NCBI GenBank assembly: GCA_044338255.1
Contig: JBIILZ010000003.1
Location: forward strand, 1 to 64,000
Source: CAIUVD01 sp044338255
GTDB taxonomy: Bacteria > Planctomycetota > UBA11346
Direction: 5' to 3'
Length of the DNA stretch: 64,000 bases
Shown here: one piece after another, positions 1-9,836 of the stretch
How positions within the stretch are numbered: the first letter of the stretch is position 1
Layout of the letters: each line of letters begins with the position of its first letter
Notes under the pieces: generated by a model
The model's input: the letters and a program-made list of their open reading frames with translations, nothing else
Databases searched by the model: none
What the model was told of the DNA's origin: nothing
Position numbers and translations under genes: made by a program

Positions 1-98
1 GTGAGGGCTTGTTTGATACCACCAGCATAGGGAACACGGTGACCGCCGTTTGACGGATTTCCGGGCCTACGGACTTACACCACTTCTTGGGGCACTAT
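1..98. mobile_element. Probable end of an insertion sequence (IS256/Mutator-like), rest outside window
   Basis: Homology of the neighbouring minus-strand gene to the Bax-inhibitor family stops abruptly near position 100, and the sequence leftwards encodes nothing from that family. The stretch at 74-98, cttacaccacttcttggg followed by gcactatc, resembles from memory the terminal sequence of IS256/Mutator-type elements. No transposase reading frame can be recognised in the 98 bases available. The family assignment is a recollection of the end sequence; the abrupt break in the gene is seen directly. Confidence 0.42.
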
Positions 99-682
99 CG
101 GCCCACGCACAGGACGCTGAAGCCGATGCCGATCGGGCCCGAGCCATAGAGCGTCGCGGTCACCCCGGTGCCCAGGCCGAACATATTCAGCAGGAAGAGA
201 ATCCCGACGCCGAGCATCAGGCCCACGGTCGCACCGATGATGACCTTCAGCACCATCGGCGTGGCGCGGATGATGCGTTGGGCGTAGAGGAACAGCATGC
301 CCATCAGGGTCCCGATGGTGAGAGCCGCAGCCAGCAGGGGCAGGCCTTTGTATTGCACGTTGTAGACGTAGCTCACGCCACCCAGCAAGACGCCCTGGCA
401 GAGGACATAGAGCGTGCCGGTGATCGGCGTGCTGCGCGGAAAGAAGCCCGCAATCAGCGCCAGGACTAGGCCGGCGATCGCCGAGCCGAGCAGGGCCGGG
501 CCGACGGTCATGGTGAAGATCAGCTTGGTGCGTTCGAGTGAGTCCCAGGTGGCGGCGAACATCAGCAGCATCAACAGCAGGAAGAAACCGGTCTTGGCGA
601 CGGTACCGTTGATGGTCATGACGTTGTCGCTGGTGGCGGCGGAATTGCGCCACTGGTCGGCATTGAGGAGGGGGTTGCTCAT
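95..682 (-). pseudogene. Truncated Bax inhibitor-1-like membrane protein (BaxI_1/YccA type)
   Basis: The frame starting at ATG 682 gives about 195 residues. Its N-terminus (MSNPLLNADQW, then TINGTVAKTGFFLLL) and the motif GSGPIGIGFS are typical of the BaxI_1 branch of the Bax inhibitor-1 family, integral membrane proteins usually of about 230-280 residues. Some six hydrophobic segments are visible. The family normally goes on after GIGFS with a further membrane hairpin containing conserved acidic residues; here the frame runs VLCVGR into a stop. The C-terminal helices are therefore lost at the presumed mobile-element junction. An upstream in-frame start at 742 exists but adds 20 unrelated residues, so 682 is preferred. 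The remnant is probably non-functional. Confidence 0.7.
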
Positions 683-732
683 AAACGCAGTCGTAGCCGA
701 TCGATCCCCACTGTCCACGCGCCTTTCCGTCG

Positions 733-738
733 TATACT
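733..738 (+). promoter_or_regulatory. -10 box (tatact) of a probably leaderless transcript
   Basis: A consensus-like tatact sits six bases before the ATG at 745. A start site about seven bases downstream of the box would fall on or next to the start codon, so the mRNA may be leaderless. No purine-rich ribosome binding site precedes the ATG. The -35 region is weak. Confidence 0.45.
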
Positions 739-744
739 GCACGC

Positions 745-2103
745 ATGCGTCTCCTTCTGCTGCTGTGGTGCCTTTCCATTCCGACCTTCGCCGTCGAAGA
801 GCAATGGTTCGTCGGCACCCTCGGCGGGCAGCCGCTGGTCTCGTTGCGCCAGGTCACAGAGGTCCTCGGTGACGGCAGACGTCAGACCGTGAGCGACATG
901 CTCATGATCATTCGCCGGACGTTGCCCGGCCAGCCGGAATTCCGCATAGAACTTCGCGAGTCGCAGACTCTGGTTGAGCAGGCCGATGGCACCCTGGTCA
1001 GCTTCCGCTTCGATCACGAGGAGAACGGCAGCGTGACCACCGCCAGCGGCACGGTCGGCAAGGACTTCGTCGACGGTGTGCTCGCCCGCCTCGGACGGAC
1101 GACACCGATCCACCTGCCGATTCCCGAAAAAATGCGCCTGCTGGGTGATGTCGCCGCGCAGGGGGCGTTGGCCAAGTCGGGTCTGGCAGTGGGGGCGACG
1201 ACGACCTTCACCTCGCTCGGCCTGATCAGCAATCAGGTGACGATCCTCACCAGCACCGCCACCGCCCGCGGGCATGAGAATGGCAGGCTGCTCTTCGACG
1301 TCGTTGCCGATGCCGTGCCGCTGCCAATGCAGGTGCGCCTGCTGCCTAGCGGCGAACTCGCGGGCATGACCATGAACCTCGGGGTGATGGTCCTCGAGCT
1401 GAAACCCTCGGCGGGCCCGGTGGCCTTGCGCGGCGCGGAGTTGCCTCCGACCGGCCTGGTGGTGGCGGCCGGGCCGATCCCCGGTCTCGGCGCTAGCAAC
1501 CGCCTGCGTATTCCTGCTGGGGTGCCCTTGCCCGCCGATCCATTCCAGCACGAGGAAGCCGATCTGGTCACGGTTCTCGCCGAGGCGCTACCCTCAGCCG
1601 TGACCGCGGTCGAGCGCGAACGTTATCTTGCAGCCACGCCCCAACTCGAGCTCGATGATCCGACGCTGCGGGAGTGGGTGCTCGCCAGCGCCGGAGCGGG
1701 CGGCGTCAGCGAGCGTGCCGAGCGTTTGCGCCTGGCGGTGCGTTCGCACATCAGCATCAAGGATCTCACCAAGGGCGACGGCTCGGCCTTGGAGACCTTC
1801 CGCAGCCGGCGCGGTGACTGCACCGAGCATGCGGCCCTGTTGGCGGCGGCTCTGCGCATTGCCGGCATTCCCGCGCGGGTCGAGGTCGGCCTGGTCTTCG
1901 CCGCCGACTATGGCGGCTGGGTCGGGCATGCCTGGAACCAGGCCTATGACGGCCAACGCTGGATCCATCTCGACAGCGCCTATCCGGGCATTGTCCGTTC
2001 GCGCTACCTCGGCTTGGGCTTCGCCGATGGCCTGCAGACCGGTGCGGCTCTGATGGTCCAGCTCAACCGCTTTCTTGGTAAGACTGTGACCGTGGTGCCG
2101 TAA
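745..2103 (+). CDS. Exported transglutaminase-like domain protein
   Basis: 452 residues. A short signal peptide (MRLLLLLWCLSIPTFA) points to export. The C-terminal 130 residues carry a transglutaminase-like (papain-fold) core: RRGDCTEHA with the candidate nucleophile Cys359, GHAWNQ with His395 and HLDSAYP with Asp410, which form the expected Cys-His-Asp triad. Residues 20-280 have no recognisable domain and look like a beta-rich extracytoplasmic region. Bacterial proteins of this type may act as peptidases or peptide-crosslinking enzymes in the envelope; the substrate cannot be read from sequence. The gene is monocistronic, ends at a hairpin terminator shared with the convergent ATP synthase operon, and starts at an ATG six bases after a -10 box. 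Confidence 0.82.
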   Translation: MRLLLLLWCLSIPTFAVEEQWFVGTLGGQPLVSLRQVTEVLGDGRRQTVSDMLMIIRRTLPGQPEFRIELRESQTLVEQADGTLVSFRFDHEENGSVTTASGTVGKDFVDGVLARLGRTTPIHLPIPEKMRLLGDVAAQGALAKSGLAVGATTTFTSLGLISNQVTILTSTATARGHENGRLLFDVVADAVPLPMQVRLLPSGELAGMTMNLGVMVLELKPSAGPVALRGAELPPTGLVVAAGPIPGLGASNRLRIPAGVPLPADPFQHEEADLVTVLAEALPSAVTAVERERYLAATPQLELDDPTLREWVLASAGAGGVSERAERLRLAVRSHISIKDLTKGDGSALETFRSRRGDCTEHAALLAAALRIAGIPARVEVGLVFAADYGGWVGHAWNQAYDGQRWIHLDSAYPGIVRSRYLGLGFADGLQTGAALMVQLNRFLGKTVTVVP

Positions 2104-2117
2104 CCTGGTCGCATAAA

Positions 2118-2145
2118 AAAGCCCCGAGCAAATGCCCGGGGCTTT
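2118..2145. terminator. Bidirectional hairpin terminator
   Basis: The perfect 9-bp stem aaagccccg / cggggcttt (2118-2126 with 2137-2145) lies between the convergent transglutaminase gene and atpC. A run of A on the left flank and T at the end of the stem allow it to work for both strands. Confidence 0.85.
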
Positions 2146-2165
2146 CACGTTCAGCTCGTTCGCGA

Positions 2166-2588
2166 TCAGCTGACTTTGCGCGATCCAGATTCGCCCGAGC
2201 GACTGAGGGCGATCGACTGCTGCATCAAGAACCACTGCGCCTCGGCCTCGTTGCGCTTGATGGTGGCTTGGTCGGTGGCGTTGCTCGATCCGAGCTGATC
2301 GAGCTTCTTCTGAATCAGCTCAAGGTCGATGCTCTTGAAATCGACGGCGGCTTCGACGAACAAGCGGACCTGGTCGTTGAGGACCTGGGCCACACCGCCC
2401 TTGAGGGCGACGTTGAACTCTTTGCCGGCGAGGTCGCGGATCATCGCAAAGCCGACCTTGAGCTGCGCCACCATCGGCGCCATGCCGGTGCGGACACCGA
2501 CCTGGCCATCGACGGCGGTGAAGGTCACGTGGCTGGCCTGGTAGGGTGGCAGCGCACGTTCAGGGGTGATGATCGACACGGTCAGCAT
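2166..2588 (-). CDS. atpC: ATP synthase F1 epsilon subunit
   Basis: 140 residues. The N-terminal beta-sandwich of the epsilon family is clear: the start MLTVSIITPERALP, the segment VTFTAVDGQVGVRTGMAPMV and the GGVAQVLNDQVRLFVEAA stretch. A C-terminal helical part (residues 90-125) follows, as needed for the regulatory helical domain. Epsilon links gamma to the c-ring and restrains ATP hydrolysis. It is the last gene of the minus-strand atp operon, 59 bp after atpD and just ahead of the shared terminator. Confidence 0.95.
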   Translation of the reverse strand: MLTVSIITPERALPPYQASHVTFTAVDGQVGVRTGMAPMVAQLKVGFAMIRDLAGKEFNVALKGGVAQVLNDQVRLFVEAAVDFKSIDLELIQKKLDQLGSSNATDQATIKRNEAEAQWFLMQQSIALSRSGESGSRKVS

Positions 2589-2647
2589 GGCAGGGTTCCG
2601 CTTGTCAGGGTTCGTGTTGGACGGTGCTCAGGCGAGCACCGGGACAC

Positions 2648-4129
2648 TTACTTCTTCAGCTTCTCGGCCTTGGTGACGACGTCTTCGATGGTGCCGACGT
2701 ACATGAACGCCGATTCCGGCAAGGTGTCGTAGTCGCCGGTGAGGATCGCCTCGAAGCTGCGGATGGTGTCATCGAGCTTCATGATGATGCCCTTCATGCC
2801 GGTGAACTGTTCGGCAACGGCGAACGGCTGGGACATGAAACGCTCCAAGCGGCGGGCGCGCGAGACCAGGCGCTTGTCATCGTCCGACAGTTCGTCGACG
2901 CCGAGGATGGCGATGATGTCCTGGAGATCCTTGTAGCGCTGCAGCACCTTCTGCACGCCGCGGGCAACGCCGTAGTGGCGTTCGCCGACGATGTGCGGCT
3001 GGAGGATGCGCGAGGTCGAGGCCAACGGATCAACCGCCGGGAAGATGCCTTTTTCGGCGATGCCACGGGCGAGGTTGGTGGTCGCGTCAAGATGCGCGAA
3101 GGTGTTCGCGGGGGCCGGATCGGTGTAGTCGTCGGCAGGCACGTAGACGGCCTGGATCGAGGTGATCGAGCCACCCTTCGTCGAGGTGATGCGTTCCTGC
3201 AGCTGACCCATTTCGGTGGCCAGGGTCGGCTGGTAACCCACGGCTGAAGGCAGACGGCCGAGGAGGGCCGACACTTCCGAGCCAGCTTGCGTGAAACGGA
3301 AGATATTGTCGACGAACAGCAGCACGTCCTTGCCCGAGACATCGCGGAGATGTTCGGCCTGAGTCAGTGCCGAGAGCGCGACGCGCAGACGGGCGCCAGG
3401 TGGCTCGTTCATCTGGCCGTAGACCAGCGAGCAGCGGCTTTCACCGGTCTTGACCTTGGGATGGCCGTTCTCGTCCCACATGGCGTGACCCTTGTCGTCC
3501 TTCTCGACCTTGATCACGTCCGACTCGATCATCTCGTTCCACAGATCGTTGCCTTCGCGGGTCCGTTCACCGACGCCGGCGAACACCGAGTAGCCACCGT
3601 GGGCCTTGGCGACGTTGTTGATCAGCTCCATGAGGATCACGGTCTTGCCCACGCCGGCACCACCGAACAGACCGATCTTGCCACCCTTGACGTAGGGCGC
3701 GAGCAGGTCGACGACCTTGATGCCGGTGACGAAGATCTCGGTCTCGGGGTTGAGGTCCTTGAACGCCGGCGCTTGGCGATGGATGGGATCTCGCTTGCAG
3801 GCGGCGGAGACTTGTGGGCCGTTGTCGACGCACTCGCCGAGGACGTTGAAGATGCGACCGAGGGTCTCGACGCCGACCGGCATGGCGATCGCGCGGCCGG
3901 TGTCGGTGACCTGGGCGCCACGGGTCAGGCCGTCGGTCGAACCCATGGCCACGGCGCGGATGCGGTTGCGGCCGAGGTGCTGCTGGACCTCCGCCACCAG
4001 GCGCGTGCGGGCGCCGGTCGCGGGATCGACGAGCTCAGTCTCGATGGCGTTGTAGATCGCGGGCAGAACCGAAAATTCCGCGTCCAGCGTGGAGCCGATG
4101 ACCTGGACGACAGTGCCGATGTTACTCAT
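2648..4129 (-). CDS. atpD: ATP synthase F1 beta subunit (catalytic)
   Basis: 493 residues, the usual length. The P-loop GGAGVGKT, the GERTREGNDL stretch containing the catalytic glutamate region, ALSALTQAEHLRD and VDNIFRFTQAGSEVSALLGR are all present, with the C-terminal helical domain intact. Beta carries the catalytic nucleotide sites of F1. A small insertion after the GERTREGNDLW region (DVIKVEKDDKGHAMWDENG) is somewhat longer than in most bacterial proteins. The gene lies between atpG (38 bp) and atpC. Confidence 0.98.
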   Translation of the reverse strand: MSNIGTVVQVIGSTLDAEFSVLPAIYNAIETELVDPATGARTRLVAEVQQHLGRNRIRAVAMGSTDGLTRGAQVTDTGRAIAMPVGVETLGRIFNVLGECVDNGPQVSAACKRDPIHRQAPAFKDLNPETEIFVTGIKVVDLLAPYVKGGKIGLFGGAGVGKTVILMELINNVAKAHGGYSVFAGVGERTREGNDLWNEMIESDVIKVEKDDKGHAMWDENGHPKVKTGESRCSLVYGQMNEPPGARLRVALSALTQAEHLRDVSGKDVLLFVDNIFRFTQAGSEVSALLGRLPSAVGYQPTLATEMGQLQERITSTKGGSITSIQAVYVPADDYTDPAPANTFAHLDATTNLARGIAEKGIFPAVDPLASTSRILQPHIVGERHYGVARGVQKVLQRYKDLQDIIAILGVDELSDDDKRLVSRARRLERFMSQPFAVAEQFTGMKGIIMKLDDTIRSFEAILTGDYDTLPESAFMYVGTIEDVVTKAEKLKK

Positions 4130-4167
4130 GGGGATATCTTTCTCGAATCGCGTTTACGTGAGGAGGA

Positions 4168-5058
4168 TCAGGCCATGGCCTCGACCGCGCCGGTGATCTC
4201 AGCGATCTCCTGCGTGATCTTGGCTTGGCGGCCACGGTTGTAGGCGCCACCGAGGGCCTTGACCATGTCATTGGCGGCGTCGGTGGCGTTCTTCATGGCC
4301 ACGCGGCGCGCGGCATGCTCGGCGGCACTGGTCTGCAACATGGCGCTGAACAAGGCGGTCTTGATCACCTGCGGCACCAGGGCGGTGAGCAGATCTTCAG
4401 CGTCGGGGATGAACTCGTATTGCGGCTTGTGGCCGGCGACGGTGGTCGCGACAGGGGTCGCGGCAGGGGCAGCTGCATCGCCACCGGCCGGCAGCAGCAT
4501 GAGCAGGTCGGGGACCTGGCGGGCGGCGGAGATGAAACGCGAATACACGACTTCAACGACATCGACCTTCTTGTCGAGGAAGCGCTGGATGGCGTCATCG
4601 GCCAGGGGCTCGGCCTGAGCATACTTGGTCGCCCCGATGATCCCGCTGTGCGCGCTCACCGGCGTCATGCCGTTGAAGCGCAGAGTCGAGGCAGCCTTCT
4701 TGGAAAGGGCCACGAACTCGACGGTGTAACCCTTGGCGCGGTGCTCGGCGGCGCGCTTGAGGGCCAGCGCCGCGAGGTTGGCGTTGAAGGCGCCGGCGAG
4801 GCCGCGATCGGAACAGGCGAGGAGGATGCGTACGACCTTGGGCGCACGCTTGGCCATCAACGGATGGCTGACACCACCGGCGGCGGCGGCCAGCTCGGAC
4901 ATCAATTGCCGCAGACCTTCGGCGTAAGGCCGAGAAGCGGCAGCCGCATCCTGCGCCTTCTTGAGCTTGGCGGAGGACACCAGCTCCATGGTGCGCGTGA
5001 TCTTCTTGGTGTTCGCAGCACCTTTACGGCGCTTACGGAGGTCGCGGAGATTGGCCAT
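4168..5058 (-). CDS. atpG: ATP synthase F1 gamma subunit
   Basis: 296 residues. The N-terminal helix ANLRDLRKRRKGAANTKKIT is close to the gamma signature, the central fold has LLACSDRGLAGAFNANL, and the C-terminal helix ends RGRQAKITQEIAEITGAVEA, the hallmark that inserts into the alpha3beta3 hexamer. Gamma is the rotating central shaft. It lies 7 bp after atpA. A short Ala/Pro-rich segment around residues 190-205 is an insertion in the globular part. Confidence 0.97.
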   Translation of the reverse strand: MANLRDLRKRRKGAANTKKITRTMELVSSAKLKKAQDAAAASRPYAEGLRQLMSELAAAAGGVSHPLMAKRAPKVVRILLACSDRGLAGAFNANLAALALKRAAEHRAKGYTVEFVALSKKAASTLRFNGMTPVSAHSGIIGATKYAQAEPLADDAIQRFLDKKVDVVEVVYSRFISAARQVPDLLMLLPAGGDAAAPAATPVATTVAGHKPQYEFIPDAEDLLTALVPQVIKTALFSAMLQTSAAEHAARRVAMKNATDAANDMVKALGGAYNRGRQAKITQEIAEITGAVEAMA

Positions 5059-5065
5059 GTTCGAC

Positions 5066-6670
<1,605 letters not shown>

Positions 6671-6730
6671 TGGGAGCTCGGTGCTATCTGGGAGTGAGAT
6701 CTGAAAGGAAAATAAGGTTCGGGCCGTGTC

Positions 6731-7294
6731 TTAGACGTCGGCGGCCCACAGATGGTCGGTGACCGGAGTGGTGAGCATCGCCTGACGCATCTCGACCAGC
6801 TGGCGCTTGATGCTGGCATCGACGTAGTTGTCACCGATGCGCGCGGTGTAGCCGCCGATCAGGCTAGCATCGACGCTGATGTCGAGCTGTGCGCCCTGGC
6901 CCTGGCGATCCTTGATGCGTGCATCGAAGGGGGTGCGGAAGGCGTCGGTCATGGCCACGGCGACCTTGACCTTGACGTGGATGATGCCTTCTTCGGCTTC
7001 GAACTGGCGGATGGTCTCGCCGAGAATCTCGGCCGCCGATTCCAGGCGATTGCGATCGACCAGCAACTGCAGGAGATCGTAGATCTCCTTGGGTTCGTTG
7101 GCGACCACGCCGCCAACGGTCTGCTTGGCGAGGGTCTTGCCCACCAGCGGATTGTCGAGCGGACGCAGGACCTCGGCGCTGAGCGCGTCGATGAGTTTGC
7201 GGCAGGAGGCGATGACCGCCTCGGTCGTGCCGCGCTCGCGGGCGACCGCGAGCAGGGCAGCAGCATAGACGCCGGGAATGGTGGCGGAGGCCAT
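6731..7294 (-). CDS. atpH: ATP synthase delta subunit
   Basis: 187 residues, OSCP/delta family. The N-terminal part begins GVYAAALLAVARERG, and the C-terminal part has the conserved ASLIGGYTARIGDNYVDASIKRQL, matching the usual signature GG..i.igd...D.Si...L. Delta ties the peripheral stalk to the top of F1. The gene lies 11 bp after atpF and 60 bp before atpA. Confidence 0.94.
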   Translation of the reverse strand: MASATIPGVYAAALLAVARERGTTEAVIASCRKLIDALSAEVLRPLDNPLVGKTLAKQTVGGVVANEPKEIYDLLQLLVDRNRLESAAEILGETIRQFEAEEGIIHVKVKVAVAMTDAFRTPFDARIKDRQGQGAQLDISVDASLIGGYTARIGDNYVDASIKRQLVEMRQAMLTTPVTDHLWAADV

Positions 7295-7305
7295 GGTTGG
7301 TTCCG

Positions 7306-7806
7306 TCAGGCGTTCTGCGCGTCGAAACGCGCGAGGGCGGCCGTGATCAGGTCTTCATGCTTGGCGGCATCGAGGCGTTCGCTGATGACCTTTTCCGCCA
7401 CCAGAGTGGCGACTTCGGCAATCTGCTTGCGCAGGTTGGCCACCGCCGCGTGACGGGCGGCTTCGATCTCGCGCAGGGCGCGGACGCGCAGCGCTTCGAT
7501 CTCGACCCGACCATGCTCGATGAGCTTGGCCTTGTGGTCTTCGGCATCACGGCGCACTTCCGCCATCAGCTCGGCGATACGCACTTCGTGGGCCTTGCGC
7601 TCCTTCTCGTTCTCTTCGCGCTGACGCTTGGCCTGGCCGGCAGCCTCTTCGGCTTCCAGCAGATCCTTGCGGATCTTGGCTTCGCGGGCATCGACGGCGA
7701 CGAGGATCTGCTTCACCCCGACCTTGAAGAGAATCAAGGCGAAGGCCACGAAGGCCGACAGGCCCCAGATGAATTGCGGCAGATTGCTGGTGAGAATCTC
7801 GTTCAT
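7306..7806 (-). CDS. atpF: ATP synthase Fo b subunit
   Basis: 166 residues. One N-terminal membrane helix (FIWGLSAFVAFALILFKVG) is followed by a long charged helix rich in Ala, Glu, Arg and Lys (EAKIRKDLLEAEEAAGQAKR), the layout of a b subunit. The b dimer forms the peripheral stalk. Only one b gene is present, so b and b-prime variants are not used here. The gene sits between atpE and atpH. Confidence 0.94.
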   Translation of the reverse strand: MNEILTSNLPQFIWGLSAFVAFALILFKVGVKQILVAVDAREAKIRKDLLEAEEAAGQAKRQREENEKERKAHEVRIAELMAEVRRDAEDHKAKLIEHGRVEIEALRVRALREIEAARHAAVANLRKQIAEVATLVAEKVISERLDAAKHEDLITAALARFDAQNA

Positions 7807-7893
7807 GTCTGTCCCAATGGCCCACAGGCGGCAGTGTCCGAATCGACGTGCGACGTAACTGGCCCGGCCGCGACGGCGACCGGGCCCGACGAC

Positions 7894-8205
7894 TTAGTTC
7901 AGAATGAAGGTCAGCACGAAGCCGATGAGGGCCAGGGCTTCGATGAAGGCGAAGCCGAGGAAGGCCATCGTGCGCAGCTGGGCAGCTTGTTCGGGCTGGC
8001 GGGCCATGCCCGAGATCGCCGAGAAGAACACCAGGCCGATGCCGATGGCGCCACCGAAGGCGGCGAGGCCGAAGGCCAAGCCTTTGCCGAGGACAGCGAG
8101 GCCGTGATTCATGTCGCCGCTAGCGGCTTTTGCTGATTCGACAGCGATTTCCGCAGTCGGGATGCTCTGGGCGAGGGTGGAGACGAGGGTGACGAGGTCG
8201 GCCAT
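7894..8205 (-). CDS. atpE: ATP synthase Fo c subunit
   Basis: 103 residues with two membrane helices: the glycine-rich GLAAFGGAIGIGLVFFSA and MAFLGFAFIEALALIGFVL. The ion-binding carboxylate is the Glu in FAFIEALAL. The Gln and Glu-Ser pattern of sodium-translocating c rings is not seen, so proton coupling is more likely. The cytosolic loop ARQPE (family RxPE/Q) is intact. An N-terminal extension of about 30 residues precedes the first helix and could be a cleaved leader or a later start. Confidence 0.95.
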   Translation of the reverse strand: MADLVTLVSTLAQSIPTAEIAVESAKAASGDMNHGLAVLGKGLAFGLAAFGGAIGIGLVFFSAISGMARQPEQAAQLRTMAFLGFAFIEALALIGFVLTFILN

Positions 8206-8235
8206 GATGGGCTCCTAGAGGGAAAACGGGTTGAA

Positions 8236-9255
8236 TCAGTGTTCGGGGTGGATGCACGAGCCGATGAACACGGCACTGAGCATCACGAAGACGTAAGCCT
8301 GGACGAGGGCGACCAGCAGCTCGAGGAAATAGAAACCGACGGCGACGACCCAGCCAAAGACACCCAGGCCAAAGGTCATGGCGAGGTTGCTTGGATCGCC
8401 GGCGTAGACGATGAATCCGAGGCTGGCGAAGACCAACAGCAGGGTGTGGCCGGCGAGCATGTTGGCGAAGAGTCGGATGGCGAGGACCGCGGGTTTGATC
8501 AACAAGCTCATCCACTCAAGAAATAGGAGCAGGACGAACACGAAGGCATCCATCGGATTCCAGCTGAACTTCACCGGCACCAGCTTGAACCAGAAGCCAC
8601 CGGCGCCGTTATGGACCATGCCGAGCACGACCATCAGAGCGAAGATCGGCAAGGCGAAGGCGACGGTGACCGCAAAGCTGCCGGTGGCGGTCGCGAACAG
8701 CGGGATGATGCCGAACAAATTGCACGTCAGCAGCATCAGAAAGAGGCCCGTCAGGAACGGCGTCCAGGCATCGGGATGGTGGGGAATGTTGGGGCGCACG
8801 ACGTCGTCACGGATGTAGAGCACGACGGCTTCCATCATGTGGCCGAAACGCCCGGCGGGCACCAGCTGATCGGCCCGACGGCGATTGAACACCAGCAGCG
8901 TGAGGGCCATGAGGGTCAAGGCGACCGTCGACCAGAATGTCTGCTGGGTGAAGAACGACAGAGCGCGGGGCATGGTCGCCAAGGCGCCGTGTTCGGCCAC
9001 GGTCATGGCCTTGGCGAGGACGCCGGCTTCGACGCCGCTGTGGCTCTGGGCGTAGTTCGCGGCCCATGCGGTGATGTCGGGGCTCGGGATGGACGTCGCA
9101 AAAGCTTCTTCGTGGGTGATCGTCTCAAGATTGTGCTGGGCGTAGGCCGGCAGGTTCAAAATGAGCTTGAAGCCTGAGCCGTGCACCCATTCGATGGCCG
9201 GGTACGGGCTATTATGGCTCGCGTTGAGGGCAGCGAAATTGAAGACGTCAGACAC
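8236..9255 (-). CDS. atpB: ATP synthase Fo a subunit
   Basis: 339 residues, longer than the usual ~270 because of a ~90-residue extension ahead of the first conserved membrane helix. The essential arginine helix is clear: LAIRLFANMLAGHTLLLVF. The C-terminal helix LLVALVQAYVFVMLSAVFIGS has the conserved Gln and Tyr. The a subunit forms the two proton half-channels against the c ring. It is the second gene of the operon, after the small AtpZ-like protein. Confidence 0.95.
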   Translation of the reverse strand: MSDVFNFAALNASHNSPYPAIEWVHGSGFKLILNLPAYAQHNLETITHEEAFATSIPSPDITAWAANYAQSHSGVEAGVLAKAMTVAEHGALATMPRALSFFTQQTFWSTVALTLMALTLLVFNRRRADQLVPAGRFGHMMEAVVLYIRDDVVRPNIPHHPDAWTPFLTGLFLMLLTCNLFGIIPLFATATGSFAVTVAFALPIFALMVVLGMVHNGAGGFWFKLVPVKFSWNPMDAFVFVLLLFLEWMSLLIKPAVLAIRLFANMLAGHTLLLVFASLGFIVYAGDPSNLAMTFGLGVFGWVVAVGFYFLELLVALVQAYVFVMLSAVFIGSCIHPEH

Positions 9256-9273
9256 AGTACGGTCTCCAGCCGG

Positions 9274-9336
9274 CGGGCAGGTAGGTGCAGTCAGCGGGCA
9301 GGCAGGTGCAGTCAGCGGGCAGGCAGGTGCAGTTCA
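9274..9336. repeat. Three tandem copies of a 21-bp unit between atpZ-like gene and atpB
   Basis: Three contiguous 21-bp units (9274-9294, 9295-9315, 9316-9336) share the core gggcaggcaggtgcag. Copies one and two differ by one base, and the third ends in the stop codon of the AtpZ-like gene. The array fills most of the gap before atpB on the minus strand. Confidence 0.9.
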
Positions 9337-9564
9337 TCGGCTGCCTTCGCGGATGACCAGATAGATGCCAGCGGCCATGAACAGCAGTGAGCTTCCAAGC
9401 GTCGCCCAGGGCATGCTATTGAAATGGTAATCGATGCCGAGCCCGAGGGCGACACCGATGATCACGGCACCGATCAACAGCCACGCCGCGCCCATTCCGG
9501 CAAGTCCGGCAAGCGGATTCGATTTTGGCTTCGGTGCAGCTGGTCGCTGATCGTTGCTCATCAT
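9334..9564 (-). CDS. AtpZ/AtpI-like small membrane protein of the ATP synthase operon
   Basis: About 76 residues from the ATG at 9564 (an in-frame ATG at 9585 is also possible). Two membrane segments (AGMGAAWLLIGAVIIGVALGLGI and GSSLLFMAAGIYLVI) are separated by the DYHFNSMPW turn, which fits the AtpZ/AtpI family at the head of many atp operons. Family members are thought to assist c-ring or Fo assembly or to bind Mg2+/Ca2+. It is the first gene of the operon. No strong ribosome binding site is seen at either start. Confidence 0.72.
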   Translation of the reverse strand: MMSNDQRPAAPKPKSNPLAGLAGMGAAWLLIGAVIIGVALGLGIDYHFNSMPWATLGSSLLFMAAGIYLVIREGSR

Positions 9565-9585
9565 AACGTGGGCGGTGATTGGCAT

Positions 9586-9836
9586 GAGTAGTCGGGTGGC
9601 ACCCTAACTCGTGCGTCAATGCGTCAATGTCAGCACGATTCGGTATGTTGTTCCGTAACCGATACCGAACCAATGCATGTGTTTTTGTTATCCCACAAAC
9701 GTCTGTGCCCTGCAACTACGGGGATGACGATCAGACCGATTCATAAGGATTTTCGTATCGTCAGCTACTGTCAGCTACTGATTGCGCCTTGGTCAGGGGG
9801 TTAAGACTGCCCGTCCCATGGTCATAAGCAGCCTCC
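9586..9836. other. Divergent intergenic region between the atp operon and the kinase operon
   Basis: About 250 bases with no gene. They must hold promoters for the minus-strand atp operon and the plus-strand kinase operon, but I see no convincing paired -35/-10 boxes. A perfect 10-bp direct repeat tcagctactg occupies 9761-9780, and a short repeat gcgtcaat occurs near 9612-9627. Confidence 0.5.

Noticed and set aside
3287..4243. 318-codon plus-strand frame opposite atpD
   Set aside because: Shadow of the beta subunit, no motif.
7894..8205. Sodium-type c subunit
   Set aside because: The Gln and Glu-Ser ligand pattern of sodium c rings is missing; only the proton-type Glu is seen.
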